NCBI GenBank assembly: GCA_046297095.1
Contig: JBKCNS010000001.1
Span: 1 to 64,000 of the forward strand
Reading direction: 5' to 3'
DNA length: 64,000 nt
Origin: JBBATK01 sp046297095
GTDB taxonomy: Bacteria; Bacteroidota; Ignavibacteria; Kapaibacteriales; NICIL-2
Of the stretch, positions 7,798-16,272 are shown in pieces; within the stretch, counting starts at the first letter, position 1; each line of letters begins with the position of its first letter. The notes under the pieces were generated by a model. That model had not been told where the DNA came from. It searched no databases and worked only from the letters and a program-made list of their open reading frames with translations. The translations under genes and the position numbers were made by a program.

Positions 7798-10269
7798 CTA
7801 ACGATCTTTGGACGGTTTCAAAGCATCCTCGATCACAAACAGCAGGTCCTTCTTGTGTGCCTTAACAATATCCGATCCGCCGGCTTTTTTGAGCTTGGTT
7901 GCCAGACCCTCAAGCTGAGCTCGCACAAGGGCACGCACATCCGTACGGTATACATTGGGCGGAGCAAACATCGATGCCATAGCAGATACCGGTCCTGTGG
8001 GCGCAGCGGGCGCACTTAGCTTCCCAACCAGATTGGATACAAAGAAGCGCTGAAGATTACGCCGGAAAAGATCGGGATTACCGTTGCCGAATACATCCGA
8101 GAATATGCCGTTTTGAAGATTCTCGAGCAATTCGGTAGCAGTAAACGCAGCAGCGCTATTTGCAGGCAGCGGCAGAGACGAATTCTCGATTATCCGCAAC
8201 AGCTTATCATTGGCGAGAACTGTAGAGAGCACTCGCTCCTGCATACGCTGCAAACGATCGGTGGAACCCGATGGCTCGATGCGACGCAATACCTCGGGAT
8301 CCAGGAAAAACGTGGGTGTGGTAAATACATTTTCGTGGAGGAAACTTAGGCACCGAAGTTGCTTTTCTTTAGGCACTGCTTCGTATACCACGCCTGCCTG
8401 ACCGGCATTCTTGTACGTGCCAACCATACCACCGATATTCTCTGCAACGTGGACTACTTCCTGCCGCCATTGCTTGCAGATTTCATCGTACATCTCTTTA
8501 AGCAGATCGTAATCCTTGCCTGTTTCGGTGGTGGCATCGATCAAATATCCCATCGCTCTCTTCAGGTTGGCTATACCCAGTGTACTTGCTTTTACGGCGT
8601 CGTCGCCCAAGTCTTCCATTTGGGACGAGGGATCTACCGTCATCCATTGTTGGCGTCCGAACCGAAGCATGGGGTTGTTGTCCTGCGCACGAATCCACGC
8701 CTGCAGTGTATCCTGCTCTTGTTCCGGCGTAAGGCTAGCCGGCAGAACGCGATATCCCCAGTTCACGGCAAAGTCGTCGTAGGGACCAACCTTCGGCATC
8801 AACGATGCGCCATCGCCCGGCTGTGCAATGTAATTGTACCGAGCGTAGTCCATGATGGTTGGTGCCGTGCCGTACCGTGCAGTAAACGACGGCGAGCGCA
8901 ATGAATCAACCGGGTAGGACGACGATGCCTTCATGTTGTGCGGAAAACCGATGGTGTGGCCAAACTCGTGCGCTGCCACTGTAGAGATAAGTTCACCCAT
9001 CAGTGAATCCGGGAAAGGAATCTTGTGCGAGCGAGGATCGGCCACGGCCTGCGTGAAATACCATCCCGTTTGCAGGTTCATGACGTTGTGATACCAACCG
9101 ATGTCGCTTTCCAAAATCTCGCCGCTGCGCGGATCCGACACATGCGGACCGTATGCGTTTTCAATATTCGACGGGAAGTAACGAATCACCGAATAGCGAA
9201 CATCTTCCGGGCAGAACTCCGGATCTTCCAAGCTATCGGGTGGCGGTAATACTCGTACCGCATTTTTGAAACCTGCTTTTTCGAATGCCGAGTTCCATGT
9301 TTCAATACCTTTCTTCAACCAGGGGCGCCATTTCATCGGCGTTGCGGGATCGATATAGTAGGTAATAGGCTTTATGGGCTCTACAAGTTCGCCGCGGAAA
9401 TAGGCAGCGCTGTCTTTAGGTTCAAGCCTCCAACGAGCAATGAAGGATCTCTCCTCCGCTCGCTGATTGTCCAGGCCGTAATCGGTGGTTGATACGGAGA
9501 AGAATCCCACGCGCCAGTCTGTGAGGCGAGCTTTCATGGGCTTCTCGGGAAGCACAACCATAGAGTGGTGCATGGAGAAGCTTACCGTGCGAGTTCCGGG
9601 ATTTTGCGGCGCACCATCGGCATTGAAGGTAAGAACATTTTCTACCTCAATATTCAAAGGATAACTGCGAGCATACTCCACAAAGGAACGATCGGACGAC
9701 AGCGAACTAATCTTGTACGGATCACGCTGGCCTTTGGGAGGCGTGAGCAAGCCAATATCACCGGTGAAAAGTGAGGTAACATCTACCACAACTGCGGAGG
9801 AATCTTTGTTGTAGCATTGTATAGGCAGAGCCGCAACAATCTCTTCGAAATTGGATGCGCGTACTGCTTTGGAAATAGGCAGAGAATCGGCCGCAATGTT
9901 CACAAACGATTTTGTGCGCAGAAGAATCTTATCGTACTTGCGTTCCCATACAACCACTGCGCTCCCCACTTGCTCACCGCCGTAACCAATCTGCGGAGTT
10001 TTGGAGATTCGTGTCACCAACAGAAACTCCCGACGATAGTGCTTTACAGGGATTTCGTAGAACACCTTGTCGTCCTGACGATACACATTGAACACTCCGC
10101 TATCTGCTTTCATTTCTGCTGTAATAACTTCAGCCCACGGCTTTATCGAAGGCTTCTTTGCCGCACCAAGTGCAGGCGAGGCCGATCCATTTGGTTTGGC
10201 ATCCTGCGCCGCAAGGGAACAGGAAAGCAATGCTCCTGCAACAATCAAAAACATGACCGAGTATCGCAT
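7798..10269 (-). CDS. Secreted zinc-dependent metalloprotease (DUF5117/DUF5118-type)
   Basis: 823 residues with a signal peptide (hydrophobic residues 4-20, cleavage probably after SLAAQ). The zinc site HEFGHTIGFPHN starts near residue 434, an extended HEXXHXXGXXH motif. A Met-turn, TIMDYARYNY, lies about 37 residues later; both are marks of metzincins. The N-terminal half (SGVFNVYRQDDKVFYEIP and on) and the length match the DUF5117/DUF5118 large metalloproteases common in Bacteroidetes. The likely location is periplasmic or outer surface; the substrate is unknown. No T9SS sorting domain is seen at the C terminus. It is a single-gene unit: its own promoter candidate lies upstream and the two-way terminator downstream. 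Confidence 0.88.
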   Translation of the reverse strand: MRYSVMFLIVAGALLSCSLAAQDAKPNGSASPALGAAKKPSIKPWAEVITAEMKADSGVFNVYRQDDKVFYEIPVKHYRREFLLVTRISKTPQIGYGGEQVGSAVVVWERKYDKILLRTKSFVNIAADSLPISKAVRASNFEEIVAALPIQCYNKDSSAVVVDVTSLFTGDIGLLTPPKGQRDPYKISSLSSDRSFVEYARSYPLNIEVENVLTFNADGAPQNPGTRTVSFSMHHSMVVLPEKPMKARLTDWRVGFFSVSTTDYGLDNQRAEERSFIARWRLEPKDSAAYFRGELVEPIKPITYYIDPATPMKWRPWLKKGIETWNSAFEKAGFKNAVRVLPPPDSLEDPEFCPEDVRYSVIRYFPSNIENAYGPHVSDPRSGEILESDIGWYHNVMNLQTGWYFTQAVADPRSHKIPFPDSLMGELISTVAAHEFGHTIGFPHNMKASSSYPVDSLRSPSFTARYGTAPTIMDYARYNYIAQPGDGASLMPKVGPYDDFAVNWGYRVLPASLTPEQEQDTLQAWIRAQDNNPMLRFGRQQWMTVDPSSQMEDLGDDAVKASTLGIANLKRAMGYLIDATTETGKDYDLLKEMYDEICKQWRQEVVHVAENIGGMVGTYKNAGQAGVVYEAVPKEKQLRCLSFLHENVFTTPTFFLDPEVLRRIEPSGSTDRLQRMQERVLSTVLANDKLLRIIENSSLPLPANSAAAFTATELLENLQNGIFSDVFGNGNPDLFRRNLQRFFVSNLVGKLSAPAAPTGPVSAMASMFAPPNVYRTDVRALVRAQLEGLATKLKKAGGSDIVKAHKKDLLFVIEDALKPSKDR

Positions 10270-10318
10270 ACTGGTAACTCCGGAGTAAAGAAAAAATGAT
10301 CAATGCCTAGAAGAGCGC

Positions 10319-10348
10319 GCAAGATAGTACCCTGACTTGCCACGCAAA
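10319..10348 (-). promoter_or_regulatory. Candidate promoter for the metalloprotease gene
   Basis: On the minus strand TTTG (10345-10348) is followed after 18 bases by TATCTTGC (10319-10326), one base short of the TAnnTTTG core. The predicted start site is about 40 bases before the ATG at 10269. Confidence 0.4.
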
Positions 10349-10434
10349 CGCAGTGTGGAAAGAAACTGCATCATTGTCGTGGTGGCCGGCATGAGAGAGG
10401 TGTGTAAGCCGTGATTCTACCGGCAGTTTCAGGC

Positions 10435-10471
10435 AAAAAAAACGGCGCCTCGTGAGGGAGTACGAGGCGCC
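10435..10471 (-). terminator. Intrinsic terminator of the ftsQ-ftsA-ftsZ operon
   Basis: A 10-bp perfect GC-rich stem (10462-10471 with 10444-10453), 8-base loop, then a run of eight T on the minus strand. It lies about 140 bases after the ftsZ stop. Confidence 0.9.
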
Positions 10472-10611
10472 ATCTTGGTTGTGGAGCTTGTGGAGGGAAC
10501 CACAAAATCTCAGGGACGTAAAAGGGTAGGATAGAAAAGATTGTTACTCCACACCAATCGAGAAAAATTGGCATCCGTGCCGGACTGCCGGAACATCCTT
10601 GTTCTGATCAA

Positions 10612-11940
10612 TTAATCCATGATCTTACGAAGGAATGCCGGCTTCTCCGACGGTGACTTGTCGCGACTGTCTGCTGCCGGCGCCTGCGCGGGCGTGCTAA
10701 GCGGAACTGATCCGCCGCGACGCGTGTACGCGGGTGCGTTGAATGTCGATGTTACCTCGTGTCCGGCCGGAGCCGATACGGGCACACTACGTTGCTGTGA
10801 TGCTACTGCCGCCGTAAACTCCGCCGGCATGTGAACAGCACCGCCATTTGCTGCGATTTTTGATTCCGCTTGAGCAACCTGCTGCTGAGCTTGTGCCGCT
10901 TGTTGAGCATGAACTTGAACTGCCTCTTGCTCTAGCTCTTCGTGTTCGGAGTTCGCGTTCTGACGAAAGCCGGTTGCTACAACCGTTACCATGATCTGAT
11001 CGCCCAGATCTTCGTTGAACACTACACCAAAGATGAGATTTGCTTGCTCACCTGCCGCCTCTTCGATGGTTTGAACAGCATCGCCGATTTCTGCCATGCT
11101 CACATCCGAGTTCGCGGTGATGTTGATCAACACGCCTTCGGCACCATGAATGGAAACCCCATCGAGCAACGGTGATTGAATAGCATTTAATGCAGCATCC
11201 TTAGCACGCTCTTCGCCACGGGCAATACCTATGCCCATGAGTGCATCGCCCTTGTTCTTCATGATAGTACGAACGTCTGCGAAGTCTACGTTTACATAGC
11301 CATTACCGCTGATGATGTCGGCAATACCCTTGGTGGCGTTGTACAACACGTCGTCCACCTTCTGGAATGCCTGAACGAACGAGGTGTTCTTATCAATGAT
11401 TCCCATCAATCTTTGGTTGGGTATAACTATAAGCGCATCAACGTGTTTACGCAATTCGTTTACACCGTGATCGGCTGAATGCGAGCGCTTTTTCGCCTCC
11501 CATGCAAAAGGCTTGGTAACGATGCCCACAACCAAGCAATCCAATTCGCGACCGATGCGGGCAATTACAGGAGCTCCGCCGGTACCCGTTCCACCACCCA
11601 TACCTGCCGTTACAAAAATCATATCGCTATGCTGAAGCGCGTCGCGAATGTCGTCGATGCTTTCCTCTACAGCCAGTTGACCAATGGTAGGATCTGCGCC
11701 GGCACCAAGACCGCGTGTTAGCTCACGACCAATCTGCACCTTTGTGGTGGCAAGATTCGATGTCAGAGACTGCGAGTCTGTATTTGCCGCGATAAAATCA
11801 ACACCGGTAAGACCACGCTTGATCATACTGTTGATTGCGTTTCCTCCGCCGCCACCAACACCGATGACGCGAATACGTGCTCCTTCCGGAGCCGGAGCTG
11901 CCAATTCAAAGGCAAGCTGTGAGTTTTGTGAGTTATTCAT
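10612..11940 (-). CDS. ftsZ: Cell division protein FtsZ
   Basis: 442 residues. FtsZ is the tubulin-like GTPase that forms the division ring. Visible are IRVIGVGGGGGNAINSM near residue 23, the tubulin signature GGGTGTGGAPV near 115, and the NxDFADV segment. A variable linker of about 100 residues rich in Ala/Gln follows, then the conserved C-terminal tail ending KPAFLRKIMD, which binds FtsA and other partners. The start ATG is preceded by a G-rich ribosome-binding site (GAGGGGGG) five bases upstream; ftsA has a similar one. It is the last gene of ftsQ-ftsA-ftsZ, 32 bases after ftsA, and is followed by a strong terminator. Confidence 0.98.
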   Translation of the reverse strand: MNNSQNSQLAFELAAPAPEGARIRVIGVGGGGGNAINSMIKRGLTGVDFIAANTDSQSLTSNLATTKVQIGRELTRGLGAGADPTIGQLAVEESIDDIRDALQHSDMIFVTAGMGGGTGTGGAPVIARIGRELDCLVVGIVTKPFAWEAKKRSHSADHGVNELRKHVDALIVIPNQRLMGIIDKNTSFVQAFQKVDDVLYNATKGIADIISGNGYVNVDFADVRTIMKNKGDALMGIGIARGEERAKDAALNAIQSPLLDGVSIHGAEGVLINITANSDVSMAEIGDAVQTIEEAAGEQANLIFGVVFNEDLGDQIMVTVVATGFRQNANSEHEELEQEAVQVHAQQAAQAQQQVAQAESKIAANGGAVHMPAEFTAAVASQQRSVPVSAPAGHEVTSTFNAPAYTRRGGSVPLSTPAQAPAADSRDKSPSEKPAFLRKIMD

Positions 11941-11972
11941 GGTTTCCCCCCTCGTGAAAAAATGAAATTGAG

Positions 11973-13298
11973 TTACAATTGTTCAAAAAATCCTTTAACC
12001 TTCTCGATGAATTTGCCGTACTTCACAGGAACTCCCGTGCTGCGAGGTGCGATAGGTTCATCGTGTGTATCATCTTCGATTGTGGCGTGACTCATGGTGT
12101 GCAAGGCATACAGCACCAGTCCCACTGCCGTAGCATACATGGGCGATTGCACCTCGGGCGCTAATCCGCCGCGAATTGTTCCGCCGGGAATTCCCGTCTT
12201 TACAGGAATGCCGAACACTTGCTCTGCCAGTTCGGCAGCGCCGCGCATTTGCGAGCACCCACCGGTAATAACAACACCTGCAGACAGGTTACGCGAGTAA
12301 CCGGAGCGACGAATCTCGGCGAAGGCGAATTCGAAAATCTCTTCCATACGCGGCTGAATGATCTGGCACAGAAGGCTCTTTGTTACCTCCATTGGCTTGC
12401 GGCCATTGATACCGGGGATCATAAACATTTCATCACGCATGATGCTCTCTTGCAACGCATGTCCGTACGAGAGCTTTACTGCTTCGGCCTGATTCTGGAT
12501 TACACCCAGGCCTTTTTTCACATCGTCTGTTACCTTGTTTCCGGCTATACCGAACATTGCTGTGTGGCGTATTACGCCTTCTTCGAAGATTGCTACATCG
12601 GTGGTGCCGCCGCCAATGTCTACAAGCGCAACGCCAACTTCTTTCTCTGCCTGATCAAGCACTGCGTGGCTGCTGGCAATGGGCTCGAGTACTAAGTCCT
12701 GCACTCGCAAGCCTGCGCGCTCTACACAGCGGTAAATATTTTGAATAGCAGTTACCAGTCCTGTAACCACATGAACGTTCGCTTCCATACGCACACCGCT
12801 CATGCCTACAGGATCGGTGATGCCGTCTTGGCCATCGATGATAAAATCCTGCGGGAAGATGTGGATGATGCGACGGTCTGAAGGAATGGCAATGTTATGC
12901 GCGTCTTCCACCAACCGGCGTACATCGGCTGCAGTAATCTCGGAGCTTGTGTTGCTGATCGCAACGATGTTGCGCGTTTGGAAGGATTCGATGTGATCGC
13001 CGGCAATGCCTACCACTACATCGCGAATGGCTACACCGGAGGAGAGCTCTGCGCGCTCAACGGCTGTTTGAATGCAGCGAACGGTTTTCTCGATATTCAC
13101 GACAACACCGCGGTTCAATCCACTGCTTTCGGCCATACCGACGCCAAGAATATTCACGGCGTTGCCATCCTGATCCGGAGAGGCAACGATCACGCAAATC
13201 TTGGTTGTACCTATGTCCAGGCCAACGATGATCTCGCGATTTGCATCGTCTTCACTGCTTTGAACTCGCTCTGCACCTGCGCTTTTTGAAGCTATCAT
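11973..13298 (-). CDS. ftsA: Cell division protein FtsA
   Basis: 441 residues of the actin-like ATPase that anchors FtsZ to the membrane. The phosphate-1 motif VGLDIGTTKICVIVA lies near residue 25-39, the inserted SHS2-like domain follows (VVVGIAGDHIESFQ), and the phosphate-2 motif VALVDIGGGTTDVAIF is near 212. The C-terminal end (YGKFIEKVKGFFEQL) is an amphipathic helix of the kind that binds the membrane. A run of six G lies just upstream of the start codon as ribosome-binding site. It sits between ftsQ and ftsZ in the standard order. Confidence 0.97.
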   Translation of the reverse strand: MIASKSAGAERVQSSEDDANREIIVGLDIGTTKICVIVASPDQDGNAVNILGVGMAESSGLNRGVVVNIEKTVRCIQTAVERAELSSGVAIRDVVVGIAGDHIESFQTRNIVAISNTSSEITAADVRRLVEDAHNIAIPSDRRIIHIFPQDFIIDGQDGITDPVGMSGVRMEANVHVVTGLVTAIQNIYRCVERAGLRVQDLVLEPIASSHAVLDQAEKEVGVALVDIGGGTTDVAIFEEGVIRHTAMFGIAGNKVTDDVKKGLGVIQNQAEAVKLSYGHALQESIMRDEMFMIPGINGRKPMEVTKSLLCQIIQPRMEEIFEFAFAEIRRSGYSRNLSAGVVITGGCSQMRGAAELAEQVFGIPVKTGIPGGTIRGGLAPEVQSPMYATAVGLVLYALHTMSHATIEDDTHDEPIAPRSTGVPVKYGKFIEKVKGFFEQL

Positions 13299-13489
13299 GT
13301 TCCCCCCATGCTATTGGGATTGTGAATCTCACGAGTCCCGTTGCTTCCTCACAACGTTGATGCCGCCTTGCGCATCAAGCGACTCGCTTTCACTACATTC
13401 ATCGAAACTGACTTCTTTACTGTACGAATTCGGAGCCGATTGCATCAGTTCCAAAACTCAACTACCGCAACCAAGATCACCCACCAACC

Positions 13490-14314
13490 CTACAACGCAC
13501 GCCTCGAAACAAACATCTTATCCCTCCATCGCACGTCAATCACGGATGCTGCTCCGCTATTTAATGCTCCGAATCCGGAACGACGCAACGAAAAGAGGTT
13601 ACTTACTTTTTCCGTGTGATTATCGAAAGTTCCAAACAGAACAAGCGATGCGTCGGCCGATGTTTCTAAAGAAAAAGAACGTTTTCTGCTGTCGTACACA
13701 ATTTCAGAGATGTCGTTGTACAACGTCTTCCCTTCTGTGGATTGCATTTCGCGAAGCAACGTCACGACGTTCGCTACGGCAATGGTATCTAATGTTACAG
13801 ATGTTCCCGGTGTTGCGGACGAACCGGGGCTTTGAGCTTCAGCTGCGGCTTGTGTGCGGAATAATCCTCGCACTATAGGCAGATCTTTACTCTCGCCCAA
13901 GTTCCTGTACGGCAACACAACCGCATCGGCATCAACGTACATGGGATCACCGGAATCAGAAACGATCAGTGCCAAGGGCACTCGTTCCGTTACCGAAATC
14001 TCTATGTAGTTTTCCGCACGGCGTTGCACCACCGCACTGCGAACAAATGGTACCGAGAGTACAGCCAGACGCACAGCTTGCAGATCCACATCAGCTACCC
14101 TCTTTGGAAGCAATGTAGAATCAAGCACGCGGCGAATCTCGCTTTCAGACAACGTGTGAAGACCATTGATACGAACTTCACGCAACTCTTGTTGAGAGCG
14201 CCAGCGCAAACCTGCGCCAATCACAAACACAACGAGTAATGCATACACGATGAACTGCCCGATGCCTCGCTCGGATGAACTCTTGCGCCACGAGCGCTGA
14301 GCACCACTAGACAT
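13490..14314 (-). CDS. ftsQ: Cell division protein FtsQ/DivIB
   Basis: 274 residues from the chosen ATG at 14314; the frame extends 13 codons further but adds a second hydrophobic run. A short charged cytoplasmic tail is followed by one membrane helix (FIVYALLVVFVIGAGL) and then a POTRA-type domain with the pattern LREVRINGLHTLSESEIRRVL. The next part, VRSAVVQRRAENYIEISVTERVPLALI, is typical of FtsQ. It links the cytoplasmic ring to the periplasmic wall-synthesis machinery. Sequence identity in this family is low, and the call rests on domain order and on ftsA and ftsZ downstream. About 190 bases without a gene separate it from ftsA. Confidence 0.9.
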   Translation of the reverse strand: MSSGAQRSWRKSSSERGIGQFIVYALLVVFVIGAGLRWRSQQELREVRINGLHTLSESEIRRVLDSTLLPKRVADVDLQAVRLAVLSVPFVRSAVVQRRAENYIEISVTERVPLALIVSDSGDPMYVDADAVVLPYRNLGESKDLPIVRGLFRTQAAAEAQSPGSSATPGTSVTLDTIAVANVVTLLREMQSTEGKTLYNDISEIVYDSRKRSFSLETSADASLVLFGTFDNHTEKVSNLFSLRRSGFGALNSGAASVIDVRWRDKMFVSRRAL

Positions 14315-14434
14315 GACAATCAACAGAATGTGAAAGAACACGTACCGCCACAACCATTACATTGAGTTACCGACGAGAAGAGAATAGGATTGAGTCATTA
14401 CGTTCAAATGCTGCTTTGATCGTAACGCGCTGCG

Positions 14435-14463
14435 AAAATAGCCCTGTGCCAAAGCGATGTCAA
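14435..14463 (-). promoter_or_regulatory. Promoter for ftsQ-ftsA-ftsZ
   Basis: Minus strand TTGACA (14458-14463), 17-base spacer, TATTTT (14435-14440). Read in Bacteroidetes terms this is TTG, 20 bases, TATTTTCG. It is one of the best-spaced promoters in the window and about 115 bases before the ftsQ ATG. Confidence 0.6.
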
Positions 14464-14488
14464 GATATTTTTTTTCCACACTGCTTTA

Positions 14489-14541
14489 GTAACAGCAATC
14501 ATGTGCCGATACGGCTGCACGACGCGCGTGATTGCTGTTAC
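14489..14541. repeat. Perfect 13-bp inverted repeat with structured core
   Basis: GTAACAGCAATCA at 14489-14501 is repeated in reverse complement at 14529-14541. The 27-base core holds a smaller inverted repeat (GCCG, ATA, CGGC). Neither strand has a T run after it, so it is not a standard terminator. It lies just upstream of the ftsQ promoter. Confidence 0.85.
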
Positions 14542-14765
14542 GATTGCACGCTACCTCATAGCAAATGATCGTGGCACTGAGCAGTGTGTGATTCAAGGAC
14601 AATTCTTCTTCACACATCCCCCGCAGAGTGCATCAATACTAAGGTTGAGTGATATGGCAGTATACTAGATCAGGCATCAAAAACACAAACGAAGCGAGTG
14701 ATGCCACGGAGTACGATAAAGAAAAAACGTAGGCAAAACCTTGTGAACAGCGCAGCTGTACTGGC

Positions 14766-15530
14766 TTAGGAGGTAGGGCCGGTTGTGGAAAAGATTTCGT
14801 TTTCGATAGCTCGCCACATGAGTTGACAGGGAAAACGATTTTCGAAAATGGCGCGACCCACAACCACCGAATCTATATTCTCGGAGAGTAATTCATTTAA
14901 TGCCCACAGCTCTTCGGGTGAGTCTATACCGCCGGCCGCGGTAACACGCATACCCGACTGACGAGCAATCCTCACCAAGGTATTCACATCGGGACCTTCG
15001 TAGGTGCCCTCCCATGAAGCATCCGAGTATACTATTCGCTGCAAGCCACAGTCGCGAGCACGTGCAGCAAAGTCGGTGTCGGATATCGAAGGGTACTCGT
15101 CGCCAAACCTCACGCGACCGCTATGAGCGCGGATGCCAAGCACAATGCGGCTCGAAGTGTATTCCTTTATCAGCGATTGCAAACCGTCGGGATCGTCGAG
15201 CAAAAGCGTAGATACAATCACGCGAAACACGCCCTGGTCCAGCCAGCGCACACACTCCCCTACCGTGCGCACATCGGTATTCAACTGTACGGGAATGTCT
15301 ACAGACTGAATGATATCCAGAATGGTTTGGTGATTGGCGGCATCGTCGTCGCCACGCAAACTGTCTTGGTCGGTGATGTGAATGGTCTTTGCATTCTCGG
15401 TACGCCACAAACGCGCCAGATCGGGCGGGCGCAGATTCATGGCCGCCTCGGAGCTGCAGTCCGGCGTGGTATGTGTTTGGCGAGTGCAAGATCCTTGCAC
15501 AAGCTCCATCGCGGGTATTACCAGAATCAT
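14766..15530 (-). CDS. HisA-like TIM-barrel protein lacking canonical catalytic residues
   Basis: 254 residues with the HisA/HisF barrel layout: IPAMEL near the start, KTIHITDQDSL, PVQLNTDVR, GIRAHSGRV, IVYSDASWEGTYEGP, TAAGGIDSPEEL, and VVVGRAIFEN near the C terminus. In true HisA the first strand carries a catalytic Asp (IPAIDL); here it is Glu. The second Asp, in the GLDARDG segment, is replaced by Arg, and the phosphate-binding GGG-I-R loop reads NTD. It is therefore unlikely to catalyse the standard isomerisation of ProFAR in histidine biosynthesis; a different or structural role is inference. No other his genes are in the window. It lies 52 bases downstream of ruvA on the same strand. 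Confidence 0.7.
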   Translation of the reverse strand: MILVIPAMELVQGSCTRQTHTTPDCSSEAAMNLRPPDLARLWRTENAKTIHITDQDSLRGDDDAANHQTILDIIQSVDIPVQLNTDVRTVGECVRWLDQGVFRVIVSTLLLDDPDGLQSLIKEYTSSRIVLGIRAHSGRVRFGDEYPSISDTDFAARARDCGLQRIVYSDASWEGTYEGPDVNTLVRIARQSGMRVTAAGGIDSPEELWALNELLSENIDSVVVGRAIFENRFPCQLMWRAIENEIFSTTGPTS

Positions 15531-15582
15531 TGGCGTGTGTGATATTCTTAGTGGACTTGTGTCAACGATACCTATCCGAATT

Positions 15583-16176
15583 CTATTGCATAATCTTCAG
15601 CGCTGCCCGTAGCATACTGTCAGCCGTCCATTCGCGATCCGTTACCTCTGCTGCCACAAATCGCACTGCCTTCTCTGCTTTTACCTTTTGATATCCCAAG
15701 GCAACCATCGCTGCAATGGCATCGGCTTGCACAGTATCCGCCGTGCGTTCCGAGGTACCTGCCATTACATCAAATCCCGCCGGCATCTTATCCTGCAGTT
15801 CCACAATAAGGCGCTCGGCAGTCTTCTTCCCTATGCCCGGCAAGCGCTGCAGCACAGCCACATTCTTCGTGGCCACGGCAGAGCGGAGCTCACCCAGAGT
15901 GGTTGCAGATAATATTCCCATCGCAGTCTTGCCGCCTATACCCGGAATGCCGATGAGCTGCAGGAACAGCTCGCGTTCGTCGGTTCGGGAAAAACCAAAG
16001 AGTTGCATGGCGTCCTCACGAACCGCCAGGTATGTGGCAAGCGTTATGGGCGAGTTCAGTATGGCTCCCTCTGCCGTGGCAACCGTTACCATAACTGCAT
16101 ATCCCACACCATGACAATCAACTACAAGTTGCGTCAGGTACTTTTCAACCACCGTTCCGTGTATACGTGCAATCAT
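15583..16176 (-). CDS. ruvA: Holliday junction DNA helicase subunit RuvA
   Basis: 197 residues, the usual RuvA length. RuvA tetramers bind the Holliday junction and load RuvB for branch migration. The OB-fold domain is at the N terminus (MIARIHGTVVEKYLTQLVVDCHGVGYAV). Two helix-hairpin-helix motifs follow (LIGIPGIGGKTAMGIL and LQRLPGIGKKTAERLIVEL). A C-terminal three-helix domain that contacts RuvB ends in ADSMLRAALKIM. ruvB and ruvC are not in the window. The region upstream toward the threonine aldolase gene holds a pentanucleotide repeat array. Confidence 0.96.
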   Translation of the reverse strand: MIARIHGTVVEKYLTQLVVDCHGVGYAVMVTVATAEGAILNSPITLATYLAVREDAMQLFGFSRTDERELFLQLIGIPGIGGKTAMGILSATTLGELRSAVATKNVAVLQRLPGIGKKTAERLIVELQDKMPAGFDVMAGTSERTADTVQADAIAAMVALGYQKVKAEKAVRFVAAEVTDREWTADSMLRAALKIMQ

Positions 16177-16213
16177 AATTGTCTATCAAAAAAATCAGTG
16201 CGGCGCTTTCGGA

Positions 16214-16248
16214 GCTCGGCTCGGCTCAGCTCAGCTCAGCTCGGCTCC
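16214..16248. repeat. Pentanucleotide tandem repeat, seven units
   Basis: Seven 5-base units of the form GCTCR (gctcg, gctcg, gctca, gctca, gctca, gctcg, gctcc) lie between ruvA and the threonine aldolase stop codon. A microsatellite-like array outside coding sequence. Confidence 0.85.
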
Positions 16249-16272
16249 GTCTGCACACAGCAGTTGCGGGTG

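Larger units (their letters stand above)
10270..10611. other. Gap without genes between metalloprotease and ftsZ
   Basis: 342 bases. It holds the metalloprotease promoter candidate near its left end and the ftsZ terminator at 10435-10471. I see no credible small gene or RNA in the rest. Confidence 0.6.
14315..14765. other. Gene-free interval upstream of ftsQ with a long inverted repeat
   Basis: 451 bases without a supported coding region. It contains the ftsQ promoter (14435-14463) and a perfect 13-bp inverted repeat (14489-14541). No tRNA, SRP RNA or tmRNA pattern was recognised, and no T-tract hairpin marks the end of the HisA-like gene. Confidence 0.6.

Noticed and set aside
14489..14541. 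Integron attC site or intrinsic terminator
   Set aside because: The conserved attC core site sequences and a gene cassette are absent, and there is no T run.
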